Assembly: GCA_910589415.1 (NCBI GenBank)
Contig: OU342630.1
Location: 64,290,186-64,354,185, forward strand
Source: Malachius bipustulatus
Lineage: Eukaryota; Arthropoda; Insecta; Coleoptera; Melyridae
Direction of reading: 5' to 3'
DNA length: 64,000 bases
The notes under the pieces were generated by a model that was given only the letters and a program-made list of their open reading frames with translations, made no database searches and was not told where the DNA came from. Positions 34,037 through 45,850 of this stretch are shown one piece after another (positions within the stretch are counted from its first letter, which is position 1; the number at the start of each line of letters is the position of its first letter). Both the position numbers and the translations under genes were made by a program.

Positions 34037-35639
34037 TGTATGTCGGAATAATAATTCACACGACATTGTTTATGATGGAAACAAAACAAATACTTCATAA
34101 AGTAGATACCGCTTAATCATAATAGAAGTTCATGGGAAAATTGGAACACTTTGGTATGCAACCGAAAGTTTCAATATGGGAAGAGTTGATGCACTGCTGC
34201 GTAAGTTCATTTGGTTATAAAATATGATTATGTTATGTCAGAATGCTAAAGTTTTGCAGGAAATTACCTCTATACTTTCTTCAAACATAGGATCAAAGTT
34301 CATATTATTATACTTTGTTCAGTTCATTCGAAATTTGCATATTTTGATTTGCACATTCCCTAACTCTTCTTGTAGGGTAAACTTCGGTTACTATTTAGGC
34401 CACGAGAGCAGACGTCGCTAGTGTCAATATTTTTGTTAAAAATATTTTGATCAAGGTAAATGAGGGGAAAATGCACTAATTTATATTAAGTATAATAGAA
34501 GGTGCTAATTATATTAAGTAATTTCTTTTACAAAAATTACAATCGTTCAAAGTTAATGATAACCATCCCTTTTATCTCGAAACACCCTCTATTATAGACG
34601 GAAATTCCTAGCAGTCATTCTTAATTGAGATATTTCTCATGAATGCAAACAATTCTCGAAATGTTAATCATCATAAAATGAAATGTTGAAATACTCCAGA
34701 TACCTTCCTGGAATATATAGGCCTTAAAGTATTTAATAATCCTCGATCCAGGATGCGTCGAACATAATAACCGAGTTAGCCTGAAATCCTAAGGAGGCAC
34801 TCTATTTAGACAGCACTGGATTAAATCAATGGTACTTAATTCTATTTTTTAATTGAATTTTTTCCTTTTCTCAGAAATCTAACGGCTCAATTAGCTCTCT
34901 TCTGATTTCGGCACGAACTTCGCTTAACGATTATTACATTATTTCTGAAGCCTTCGGTTTTAGATCGTTAGATATTAATTCGCGAAATTCTATACTAAAA
35001 AAGAATTCAATAAGAATGGAAAGATATTATCAATAGCTTCTAACCAAGCATTTCTAGAGACGGAAAATTATTATTAAATACGAAAATACTCACATTACCT
35101 AAATAAGAAGAAGACTAGTTTTGATTAGGGATCTATGTCAAACGCTCTATGTTGTTTAAGAAGGAGTATTTATTATTCACATATGGTCATAAGAGGTCCT
35201 TGACTCCTTGCTAGGGTATATTTTATTTATTCTAAAAAAGAGATATGTACATCACCTTGTCAAGCTCTGTGAAACAAAAAATAACGAGCTAAAAAAAGTG
35301 GGTACTTAACGATTTAAGGTTGAAATTTATGTTTTCAACCCTTACTTTGTAGAGTCTCTGCATACTGATCGAATATTATAAAATGTTACACGTGTTTCAT
35401 TATTTTTAAAATAGCATCTTCGGACATAAAATGATTATTGTATAACCATTTTTTAATCACCATCCCAGGAGGATGAGTTCTTCAAGCAACTCCTCCTTTT
35501 TAACAATTTTTTTCATCAATTATTTAATATTTTCTATATTTATTCCCGGTCATCCCAACATACGAGTATAGTTGGTTTGACAAAAGGGGTTTCAACGCCC
35601 CTTCTCTCCTCATGGTGAAAGTTTAAATTTTTTTTTATT
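34037..35639. other. Non-coding stretch, nothing recognised
   Basis: AT-rich, no domain, TIR or tail seen. Small open frames lack any family signature. Confidence 0.5.
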
Positions 35640-35960
35640 TATAGTTATATTCTCTCACAGTTTTTAAAAGTTTTTCAAATGTAATAATTTCTCTAATGGT
35701 CAGCACTGCTTCAGTGCTTCTCTTTTCCATCTTACATCTCAGAGCCCGTTTTTCAATTAAATTTACCACTAGGATACATTGACCACAATTTTTTGTACTC
35801 CAACAACGGAACTTGTACAAACTGACAATTGTTCTGAGGATGGGCTAGTAGCCCGAAACCGGTCGACAAAATTCTCTATGATAATATACATATTGTTATA
35901 AAAAGCTCATTATGCTTATTTACGTAGTAATAGTTTTTTTCTTCTTTCATGAAAAATAGT
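35640..35960 (+). mobile_element. Penelope-like element terminal-repeat fragment
   Basis: The block CTGAGGATGGGCTAGTAGCC followed by CGAAACCGGTCGACAAA is the typical conserved piece of PLE terminal repeats (pLTRs), here containing a minimal hammerhead. The upstream CTTGTACAAACTGACAATTGTT resembles the matching side of the PLE fragment at 60.7 kb (AACTGACAATTGTC). No reverse transcriptase or endonuclease coding sequence adjoins. Boundaries are approximate. Confidence 0.65.
35829..35869 (+). ncRNA. Minimal PLE-type hammerhead ribozyme
   Basis: Stem I TTGTT (35829-35833) pairs with GACAA (35865-35869). Core CTGAGGA (35834-35840, fits CTGANGA). Stem II GGGCT/AGCCC with an AGT loop (35842-35854) after one unpaired T. 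GAAA at 35855-35858. Stem III is only ACC/GGT (35858-35863), with C35864 at the cleavage position. Very short stem III without a loop is known for PLE hammerheads, which are thought to work as dimers. Confidence 0.8.
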
Positions 35961-38871
35961 CTTTAGTTTTTGAGAAGTTCTATTGGAACAGAATATTTAG
36001 ATTTGTTTGGGACATTAGATTAGAAAATAATGTAATAATAAGGTGAAATGTCATAGAATAGTTTTTGTAAAATAATTAGAATAATTAGAATAAGTTAGCT
36101 AGAGTGTATGGGAGAAATGTCAGGCATGAAATGATTAAAAGTCACAATTTTGAAGAAAAGAACAGCAACTCTAGTAGCAGGGAAATTGGCTGTTAGAAGG
36201 GGGAAAACATAACATGTCCAAAGAGGATTTTGTGTGTTGTACTCCAGAAGAGAAATGAATTTCATAGATGTTGATTGGAAGGAAAATACAAAAATTATCC
36301 GCTGTCATAGTGAGAAATAATATGTTGTCAAGCAGATAACAATCGAATTTACATAGTTACAAGAAAAACTATAAATAGAAAAACAACGATTATCCGAGGA
36401 GATTCCTAAAACACAAGCTAAGCAGTGTAGACCACTAAATCATAACCAAACATCGTGAACATCAAGAAAATTTCGTACATCAAGAATTTGGTAAAGAACA
36501 GAGGCCGTAGCTGACGACTAGAAGAAACATATAGGTTAGAAGGAGAGATTTGGTTAGCTGGTAGCTGACAACTGCAATTTGATTTGGATACAGCCGTGCA
36601 GAGATTTGGCTAGGAGGTAGCTGACAATAATTGCAGTTTGATTTGGGTACAGCCGTGCAGCGATTTGGATTCTGCGATTTTGACATTGAAGATAGAAAAA
36701 CGTAGCAGCGAATTGGATATTTCCGTGCAGAGATCTACATTGAAATTGCTGACACACTAACAGCAACGCTACGCCTAGAGTTGACTTCAAGCTTTGTTCA
36801 ACAGCTGATTCCGTGGGTTATTCCTTTCGTTAACCTACGAGGGACTTCTGTCAAAAATTAATGACAGAAAGTCGGTGACGAAGAAGATTCATTTAAGGGA
36901 ACAAACTGTGAGTAATTTTAAGTTATTTTTAAATTCGTTGTATTATTGTTGGGAAATTTCTTATTGTAATAAAACCCAAACAAATTTAAATTGAGTTCCT
37001 ATAAAGGAGTTTATAGGTTATGAAAATTTTAAAAAATTTATAAAAAAAAAATACTTGAACTCACTCTGAGTCATAGAGGTCTCATACAGACTAAACTTTT
37101 ATTAGTTTTTAAAAAAGAAAGGCCCCCTAAATAAATAAATTGTTTATGGTAAGAGGGAATCAAACAGGAAAATAAATTTTCAAAAAAGAGTAGAGAAAGC
37201 ACAGTCCCTGCGAACCATAACAATATATACTCATTGACTACATTATACAAGTGTTTTATTGAATTTTTGAGTAAGTATACCATGACCCACTACATGATCT
37301 CTCATTGAGTCAAAATGAAGAAATATTTACCCTCTCAAGGACCTCAATCACAAAATAACTATACTTTCAGGTCTGGTTTTCAAATAGTTATTTTTAAGCT
37401 AGTTTATAAACTAGCCAGAGTTATTTTTAGGTAGGTACATCAGGCGCAAAATAGTTATTTTAGGCCAGTCATATCGAACACTAAAATCGCAAACTAATCG
37501 CTAGGTCTGGTTTTTTTTAATATTACTATTTTGTTTGGACCACTACTACTAAAGTAGCGTATATCCAAGTTTACAGCTTCGAAAAACTTGTGCTGACTTC
37601 TCAGCACTCGAAAATTGGCGAAATTTTCGCACTTTTTTTCACACTGGTCCTAAACTATGCGCTTTTTTATTAAGTATTTTTCAAACTTTTTTAAAGTAGT
37701 CTAAAGTTGTTACAATTTGGGACTACAACCAGAGCTGTTGTAGGTTTAATACTTACCGAGATACAGCCCTACAAAAAAATGACATTTTTTCCAAAAAAGT
37801 GAAATTGTATGATTTTGTCATTTTTCGACCCCGATACCGGGGAAAATACTAATTTTACGGGTAAAATCATAAAAAAAGATGTTGTAGCAAATGTAATTAG
37901 CTTTAATTTATTCCAAAAACGACGTCTATATAGGCCATTAAGTTCACTAATCTTAAAAATAAAAATAAAATAAAAAAATGGGAAAACTAAATTTTTTGCA
38001 AATTGTTTCTATTTAGTTCTCACAATCGTTTAATGAGGGTAGTTTGACAGGAAAAATCATGTCTCATTTTACATTTTTAGTTCCGAAAAATAATTATAGA
38101 AGACTAGTTTGGAAATCTTTTGGTGAAAACGGCGTTTAAAAATGTCAGATAGTCATCTATACACTGTGCTTTAAAATTGAGATATTTTTTTCTGAAGAGG
38201 CCCAATAAATTCGAAACAAGAGGTCCAAGACCCATGACATAAATTATTGTATTTACATGTTTCAGTAGTCGCAGAAAATTGAAAAATATATTGGTCTTCA
38301 TATTTAAAAATAAGTAACTTTAGTTTATACAAAACGTCGACCTTTTGAAATTAGTTTATTTAAAGAAAGATCTCATTATCCCAAATGACATTTATTCGAA
38401 TAAATTACTGGGACACGTTATATGAGACACCGTGCACTATCGCTAGGTACTATTATTATATAGCGACACTCACCACAAATTTAATAAGCTAGCCCGAAAG
38501 CTTTATGAAGTGCGCATGATGCACGCTTCATGAAACAGATTATCCTTTATTAGAATAATAATGCCTAGGTACTCGAAATAATGATAATCTGCTAATTTCC
38601 ATAACAAAGACAAAATTATAACTTTTAATAGAGTTCTCTACTTTCGTGGTATAATATAGAACACGACCATGACAATCGTTACATCGTGTCATTCGATATT
38701 GTTATCTTGCTTGCCATGAAGTAAAATACATATACATATACCTAGCATATTGACGCGTCAAAAATCGTGAATAAAAGTAATAATTGCAGTAAATAATACG
38801 AGGAATTATACTTAAAGAATTACTAACTTTTGAGGATATCTCAGGGAAAAATCACAGACTCAATATAAATT
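35961..38871. other. Non-coding stretch with minor repeats
   Basis: Holds a tandem repeat at 36545-36680, a perfect 18-bp palindrome GCTAGTTTATAAACTAGC at 37398-37415, A/T-rich runs and a short TIR-like fragment near 38390-38415 (TACTGGGACACGTTATA, like the end of the MITE at 17582). No gene recognised. Confidence 0.45.
36545..36680 (+). repeat. Tandem repeat, unit 56-59 bp, about 2.3 copies
   Basis: Unit 1 at 36545-36600 and unit 2 at 36601-36659 share GAGATTTGG, GGTAGCTGACAA, TGCA(A/G)TTTGATTTGG and TACAGCCGTGCA. A third unit starts at 36660 and soon fades; CCGTGCAGAGAT recurs near 36723. The minus-strand frames here are just this repeat read through. Confidence 0.8.
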
Positions 38872-39540
38872 TTGCAGAAACGTTGTGACCATTGTGTCAC
38901 CTGCACTGCGACCGACTATTGTGGCTCACATCTAATTAACCTCGTCAGGTCAGCCTCTTTGAGGAAGCTGACCATATTGAAAGTTAATTTCTCAGGAGGA
39001 GTTAATTTCTGTGTTCCTCCCACACGTCTCTTCTCGGGAAAAGGACCTTATAAGCAGAGAGGTTCTTAGCTTAGGCATTACGTCCGAGGACATACCAAGT
39101 TATGAGCCTTCGGCAAGCTGCTTGCCATCTGTAGCATTCTATAATATGTAGTCCATCTGACCTCTCTCTCCAAATAAATATGCAGAGGTGGTTATACTTC
39201 AGTAGGATTTCCAAAGCCGCCGAGGGTGTGGTGTTAATAGCACTACAGCACTAGCACCACAGATCGCCAGACGAGTTTGTTTCTGTAAGCTAGAGAGCTA
39301 TAATTTGGTCATGGCCTGCTAGCCTTTTGACAACCAAGCGGTACTGCCATACGCAATCATAGGTTTGACGACCGTTACGTAAAGCCAGTATATTTGCTGG
39401 GGTCCAATTTTTCATTTTTTGCCACATATCCTTTAACACGTCCATAAGGAGAGGTTGTCTCTGGTGTATGTGTATGGCACTACATAAGTTGGTTATAAAC
39501 AACTGCTCTGCTATTAACAACTTTTTGAAACCTTCAGTAA
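38872..39540 (-). pseudogene. R1-like non-LTR ORF2 C-terminal fragment
   Basis: On the minus strand the region after the reverse transcriptase palm can be followed across frames. Around 39320-39150: QKQTRLAICGASAV and TTPSAALEILLKYNHLCIFI, which correspond to the (LQRLACL-ICGAMRTTPTAALE-LL-L-PL) block of R1-type ORF2. Then come ERSDGLHIIECYRW and, near 38960, MVSFLKEADLTRL, which recalls the last residues of such ORF2 proteins. Upstream, 39520-39290 is one open frame (HQRQPLLMDVLKDMW, YRLVVKRLAGHDQ) that would precede it. Stops and frameshifts separate the pieces. No catalytic box is present. It may belong to the same family as the ORF1 at 55206. Confidence 0.6.
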
Positions 39541-39737
39541 AAATTGAACTTTATGTCCTTCAAACATCGTTCTAACAGAACCATGTTGAACTTGGTAACA
39601 GGTAATTAGCAGAAATTCGGTCCTAAAAATTTCCCAAAAATTCTTTCAAAAATTAAATAATAACGCTACATCTTCCTGAGCTAATACAAATTTTTACGTA
39701 AACTGCGGCGAACTTGGCTAACTATCTATACCCTATA

Positions 39738-39921
39738 CCTCACAGCCAAAATAATGTGCAGTAACTGCATTACTAAAAAAGCTATTACACAGAAACTTAC
39801 GTTTGGAGGAACATTTTTCTTTACCGCTTCTCTGTCAGGAAAATGTTCCTCGAAACGTAAGTTTTTTGCGTAATTGCTTTTTTAGTAATGCCAGTTACTG
39901 CACATTATTTCGGCCGTGAGG
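39738..39921. mobile_element. 184-bp foldback MITE with CCTCAC ends
   Basis: The arms CCTCACAGCCAAAATAATGT and its complement match for about 80 bp each (AGTAACTG, ATTACTAAAAAAGC, TTACGTTTGGAGGAACATTTT), so nearly the whole element is a hairpin. TA flanks at 39736-39737 and 39922-39923. Confidence 0.85.
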
Positions 39922-40494
39922 TATATTCGATTAGCCTATCCCTGGAAACTTACATCAAAATTGATCGACAAAATTGGCAAAACAACGGACGAACCTTAAA
40001 TAAAATTGAAACGAATTATTTGAACCTTCAAAGATTTATTGAAATCAAATTTTGTTGAATTTGTAGATGATAATTGCATCATTAAGCTACTTATTCTCAA
40101 CGAAAAAGGAAATAACCGAACTGGAATTGAGTACTTTCATTAAAGTCTATCACCCACTTTAATTAAAATGGCAACCGATGTTATTTCTTTTTTTTTATAT
40201 AAACAGCTCTGAAGTGCTAAGAAAAACGAGAAGAACCCTGGATCGACCATAGAAATTGCAAGTTTCCCAGGTTATAATTTCACTGAGAAACGACTAAATA
40301 TACCTGCGCGTATTTTAAATATTTAATTATTTTTTCGATGCCTATTTTTTTACTAATGGTGCCTTAATTTTTGAGAACCTGTATTGATTACAGGTATGAG
40401 TCGTGTTGAATAACTTGACCATGACGTCATGAATGACATCATCTTTATACCAATAATATTTACACAAAGATCGTATAACTCTAAGGGCAGGTTG

Positions 40495-40721
40495 CGCAAA
40501 CGTTAATTAAAGATGGGTCAGATAATTCCTGATTTTAAATTGTAAATTTTGAAAATATGGTGAGTATTTTCAATGATACTTTATTTTTTATTGGTAACTA
40601 ACTCTTCTAAAAGGGAGTAGAGCATATTTTTAGCAATATTAGATAAATATTTTGATAATACAGGGTATTTTAAAGTAAATAATTATCTGACATTTTTTAA
40701 TTACGTTTGTGCAACCGGAAA
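40495..40721. mobile_element. About 227-bp MITE with GGTTGCRCAAACG ends
   Basis: The left end GGGCAGGTTGCGCAAACGTT and the right end, complement of TTTCCGGTTGCACAAACGTA, match inward through TAATTAAA...TGTCAGATAATT. The target duplication is unclear. The core is AT-rich. Confidence 0.7.
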
Positions 40722-42137
40722 TTAGCGTGTAATGGTATTATTTGATTTGATGAGCCCGAGTGGTGTAGTAGGATTATCCGAAAATTCCTTTGGCGATATT
40801 GGTCGTTTGTACTATAATATCTTTCATTCGTGGATGATTTGAATGACGTCATGATCAGTTTAGCTGCACCACCCATCCTTGACGTCATTCTAAGAGCTTG
40901 ACTTCTGATTTGGTTACCAAAAAATGTCATTATAATAATGTAACAATTCCTCATTACAATACTTACCTAATCCTAGATTCCGTCCTGATTTTAAGAGGAC
41001 TTTATTTCCATTCGGATTTATGTAATAAATTTTGAAAGCGACCTATTTGGTCACATTTTACTGCTCAGTAGTCGGATCTAGTCCCGTTCAACTTCCGATT
41101 TGCTAATTTTTCATCTCTTTACAAAGAAATTGCTGAAACTTCACGGAACTCTCTTCTTTCAAAGAATGAATAAGCGATGCTATGAATCAATTTTATAAGG
41201 TATAATGTATTCTCTCTTCTGTAAAACGCTCTACTAATCTTACTTAATTTCAGTATCCTTTCCTCCATGATTTACTACAGTGAAATTAAGCAGTAAATAC
41301 GATTTAAGATTTCCGATTCACGTATGTACAGTAAATTTTATGTGAAGACGAAAATGCAGGAGGTAACTGGACATCTTTAAACTTACCTAATGCTCTTCCT
41401 AGTCCCACTTTAGCAAGCTATTAAACCACCTAAACTAAACCACCAAATATTTGCATTTCCAATGTACAAAGCAGGAGATACGTATACCTGGTTAATTTTA
41501 TGCCGAAAAAAATTTGATTTAAAAATATCGTCTTTAAATTTATATTATTACAATTATTGGTCCCCCAGGAAGTATCTTACAGCTTACCTCGGTCCTTTTA
41601 AAACGCCATTTCTCCTTCTTCCCCAACATTTGAGTCGAGCTTTCTAAAGTCAACTCTTTCACGAATTTTTCTTGGTATTGTTAATTAATTTCGTGGTGAC
41701 GAAATTATTCATTGTTTCAAAGCTATAAAACTCAATTCATCAATACTCCCAACGGAGTTCCTGGTCTCCTCATTGTGTTCCCTATTGCGGATTTTCTTTT
41801 CTAAAACCAATCTGGCTTTGAATTTCTCATTTTTTCTTTTACTTTCTACTTTTTCCCAGTCCAGTACAAAATGTTAAGGGTGAAATTACAACGTAACGCA
41901 TGTATTATAGATCTAAAAGGCTGAATTTCGTCCAATGGTCATTCTGGATAACGGTGTTGTAGAAAATTTTCCCTTATATCAAAATGAAATATCTGATTAA
42001 ACCCTAAATTTTCTGAAAACCAGCATGGATTAATATCCCAAGATATACCTTGTAATATCATTAATAAGAGATAACATTCTAGCATAATCTTTAAATGTAG
42101 AAAAACAGTAATTTATAAAAAATTCCTAGTCGATCAA
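40722..42137. other. Non-coding stretch, nothing recognised
   Basis: AT-rich, no gene or repeat recognised apart from small open frames without signature. Confidence 0.5.
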
Positions 42138-42271
42138 AATAACTTTTTATGAGGTATCCTATTGTGTGGATAAAATTTTGATAAAGGGTGATAATTTCCA
42201 TCGCCCTGTATAAAAATTACAGCTACCTGATAGGATACTACAATACATGAAAAGGTGAGATAGGGATGCAG
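42138..42271. repeat. Central fragment of the 33.1-kb palindrome family
   Basis: TTTTTATGAGGTATCCTAT, then GTGTGGATAAAATTT, then AAAGGGTGAT...ATCGCCCTGTATAAA, then GATAGGATAC and GTGAGATAGGGA: the same order and symmetry as the centre of 33116-33965. Confidence 0.7.
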
Positions 42272-42838
42272 AAATTCCAGTAAGAAATTTAATAAAATAA
42301 ATGTTAAATTAATAATTTTATCTCTTCGAATAAAATATAAACCTCCGAATAGGCTGCAGCTTTTATTGGAGAAACGTTTGGGGTCTTCAACTAGAATGTT
42401 ATCACCTAGTGAACATACCCCAAGAGGCTTTCATGCTTTATAAAACTCAAGTATCACGTAAAAAACTGAAATTGGTCGAGACACTTGATACGTTCTGGCA
42501 CTGTAGGTAAGCTTTTTATCCTTATACTCTGGACTCGGAACGTAAAAACGAAATTGTGGGAATATAGGACAAGAACCAATGTATTATTGTTAGGTGTTTT
42601 ATCTTGGATAAAGGAGGGAAAAAATTGCATTACATCCATCCATGTCAGAAAGTCGTTCCGAGGTAAAAGTTGTTTCATTTCTGTGTTACGTCTATTAAAC
42701 TCCTATGGCAAATTGCTATTTGCGCTACCGTATAGGTAGGTACACAATCATGCAATTTCACATGTTGTATTTAGTATACTTACTCAATTCAATATCGTAT
42801 ATCGATATGGTCGTTTAAATGAACAGAAGATGTAGGTA
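42272..42838. other. Non-coding stretch, nothing recognised
   Basis: The overlapping open frames on both strands (42454-42739) show no family motif. Confidence 0.45.
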
Positions 42839-42840
42839 TA

Positions 42841-43794
42841 CCGGGTGGCTGATCATACCTCTGTGTATAAGACACTGCTTAATAATACAAAATAGTTTCC
42901 ATGTTAATGAAATTAATTGTTATGGTTTGTCCACTGAGTGTTGTCCGTTGTCATGCCACACTGATTCTGACCAAACAATTTCATTTAATTGGATTTGATT
43001 CATAAACTTATTTCTAAGTCGAACCAGATATGGTACCGGAGTTCGCGTCAGTGGCGTGTGTTGAGGAGTAATGAATATCCTACAGATATATTATTTCGAC
43101 AAGTTATTGACGAAGTGGAGCCTTGAAATTGTTTGATAACAAAAATATGTAATGCATGTAAGTAAGAAAGATAAAAATAAATTGTTATAATTATGATTAG
43201 AAATAGCATGTCACCTACCTGCTGGTTGGCGTTTAAAAGAAAGCATAACACCTCCGTTTTCTTTTTCTGCAGTAAAATACCCTGGCAATTTAACCACACA
43301 AGACCACGTCCTAGGGAGTTCAATCGTTTCCCAGGCATTTTGTGTCATTTTTTGTAGTTCGTTGCGAAAATATACTTTGTCCGTATATATATTTTTTGTT
43401 GAATTCGTATTAAAAACGTTTCAAATCACAAACCTCATTAGTATATTTAGCGCTGTCACTGTCACTGTCACTATCCGATCAGCTGGACGACAATCTTATC
43501 GTATCAATCTAAGCGTATCAAGACGCGAGTCGTACTTCCGTCTCACTCTCGCTCATATTTTTAGAATTGCTGACGATTCAAACGTATTTCTGACAATACG
43601 TTCCATTTTAACTCGATTGACTATGCAATGCAATAGAAGGAGTAAGAAACATAACGAGATGATGTACCCTTAGTTATCACAACAGACTCAGTGTACAGAC
43701 TATACCTATGGTCAAAGTATTTTGACGTATTGTTATTAATATTAATTGTATAATTGGCAATTTCCTATGTACAGAGGTATGGTGAGCCACCCGG
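42841..43794. mobile_element. 954-bp TIR element with CCGGGTGGCT ends
   Basis: The left end CCGGGTGGCTGATCATACCT and the right end, complement of CCGGGTGGCTCACCATACCT, are flanked by TA (42839-42840, 43795-43796). Looser inverted similarity goes on for about 150 bp (CACTGAGTGTTGT vs CACTGAGTCTGTT). It contains CACTGTCACTGTCACT near 43453. The open frames at 43048-43338 (minus) and 43362-43673 (plus) lack a recognisable domain. Confidence 0.8.
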
Positions 43795-43796
43795 TA

Positions 43797-44291
43797 TGTA
43801 TAATAATGTAGATCGATTTTATGGAAATAGGAATTGCCCATTACAACGTAAATTGCTAAATGAAAACCTAATATCAATATTTTTTGTTTATTTTTGTAAA
43901 TAAAAGACGGTAGGTAGTGATTGGATTCAAATCGACAACATTAAAAGTATCAAGTACAAAGCACCTACGCGAAATCGATGATTATTATGAGCCGTGGTTT
44001 ATAGGATCAAACAAATTGAAGCTATAATATAAAAAGTTTATACAATATCGCGCTTTACGAGGCGGAACGTTTTTTGTTTCTTCGATTGAGGTTGTATGTG
44101 AAAATATTATAAGTATTTGCAATTTTTTTGGCATAAATACAGAGTTAGCTTAGGCCATTTGTACACTGGGAAAGCCAATACAAAACTGATACAATCGCGA
44201 CTGACTATTAGGTGGTCGTTTGTTTTCCGTTCACCAAGTACACAAGAGCGGAAGATGTCTTTGTTAGACGTCTATGTTTTCGTTGGATACC
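43797..44291. other. Non-coding stretch, nothing recognised
   Basis: Between two TA-flanked elements. No domain or repeat recognised. Confidence 0.45.
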
Positions 44292-45413
44292 TACAGGTGG
44301 CATTTTAAAAAGTTATGATCGCGATATCTCTGAAACAAAAAGAGGTATAAAAAAATCGCGAAAACCCGTTTAAGTACACGGAGAGGGAACCAAACTGACG
44401 TAAGAAATGACTCAACCGTTAATTATTAATAATTAATAATTAAGTTCCACCCACCCCAATTATAAAATTTTTAATGGCAACCCCTTGCTTCTGATACATT
44501 AGTGGAAAGCCCTTGAGAAATGATTTCCAGTGATATCACACAAAGTGACATTTTGCCAAATAAAGGTGTTTTTATTACATTGATAAGTGAATTTGATTCC
44601 ATTTACAATAAAAAAGACCTTACAACAATACGGTTTCAAAATAGTTACCATTATTGGATATACAATATTATTTTCGAACTCTTTCTGAACCTGATCTCTG
44701 GAATCAGAGATCGAAAATCGGCTGAAATTCTCTGCCACAGTTTCTCAAGTGATGAATCTGGGTGATCTAGGAGGTCATGACCTGATTGTTAAAACAAAAT
44801 GAGGGGGCTTCCCATCTTAATTATAAAAGCTCATTGCTAGATTTGAAAAAAAGGGATGCAATGAGGACTCCAAAGTTGAAGTACTTGAATTATTTGCTGC
44901 AGGTTCTAGTTTGTCAATTCGTAAGGTGACAGCGAAAACAGGATTACATCACATAAAACAGTTTTAAACAGTTAAACTTACTCTAGTTCCATCCATACAA
45001 AATGCAAGTTCTTCAGGAACTGGGTGATGATGACCCGGATGAATTCAATTTTGTGAGATCATTACTATAAAGAATTCAAACTACGCCCTCGATTTTCGTT
45101 AACATTTTGTTTAGTGATAAATGCACTTTTTTCTTGAATGGCCACATAAGCAAAACTGTTGTTATCGCGACTGACGAAAATCTCAATATTTATCGAAAAG
45201 GAACTAAGGAATCCAGAAAAATTCACTGTTTTGGCAAGTTCTTAGAGGTACCATTATTAGGTCAGCATCTCTAAATGAAAATTTAAACAGATATATCTAT
45301 TTGGAAATGTTAGACAACAACCATTTATAACCTTCCGTTCCACTCCGAGCAATTTTCGGGGAAGTAGGGAACGCTATTTAGCAGCCAACTAGCTCAAAAA
45401 TTAAAGTTTATTT

Positions 45414-45545
45414 AGACAACATTCCACCTCTTATCTTTAATGATCGAATCTTTGGTGTTAGAAAAAAGTCTGCCAATGTTAAATGAGTTCTTTTTTGTAA
45501 ATACCAAAGATTCGATCATTAAAGATAAGAGGTGGAATGTTGTCT
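45414..45545. repeat. Inverted 5' end of the Penelope-like fragment
   Basis: The 45-bp sequence at 45414-45458 (AGACAACATTCCACCTCTTA...) is the near-exact reverse complement of 45501-45545 (...TAAGAGGTGGAATGTTGTCT). The spacer is 42 bp. The right arm is PLE coding sequence, so the left arm is an inverted copy made at or after insertion. Confidence 0.9.
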
Positions 45546-45850
45546 ATTCGGTTCCCTGTTCTAATTGTGAATTATATTATATAGGTCAAACCTCTCAACA
45601 ACTAAAGCAACGTATCACTCAACGTAAAAGTGATACAAAAAAGACCAATAAATCTTATGCATTAGCAACACATTGTCGTGATAAAAAACACTCAATGAAT
45701 TATGATGAAACTAGAATATTGGAATATGAGGACCGATTGGACAAGCGTTCTTTCCTAGAAATGTGCCACATACAAAAGAATAAAAATAGAACGATGAATT
45801 CCAACACAGACACTAAAAATTTAAGCACCATTTTATTCATTTTTGATTGA
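45501..45850 (+). CDS. Penelope-like element GIY-YIG endonuclease domain (5'-truncated)
   Basis: The C-terminal endonuclease domain of a PLE polyprotein, which nicks target DNA to prime reverse transcription. The frame is open for over 100 codons and shows WNVVYSVPCSNCELYYIGQT (GIY and YIG strands with the CxxC typical of PLEs), QLKQRI (catalytic Arg), the linker ALATHCRDKKHSM, then ILEYEDRLDKRSFLEMCHI with the metal-binding Glu, and a C-terminal NTDTKNLSTI, ending with a stop at 45848-45850. The apparent start ATG at 45440 lies in the inverted arm, so it is not the native start; the reverse transcriptase half is missing. It is inserted in transposon I. The open frame suggests a fairly recent insertion. 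Confidence 0.9.

Noticed and set aside
45440..45500. ATG at 45440 as the start of the GIY-YIG protein
   Set aside because: It lies in the inverted copy of the 5' end, so the first 20 or so residues are an artefact of the rearrangement.
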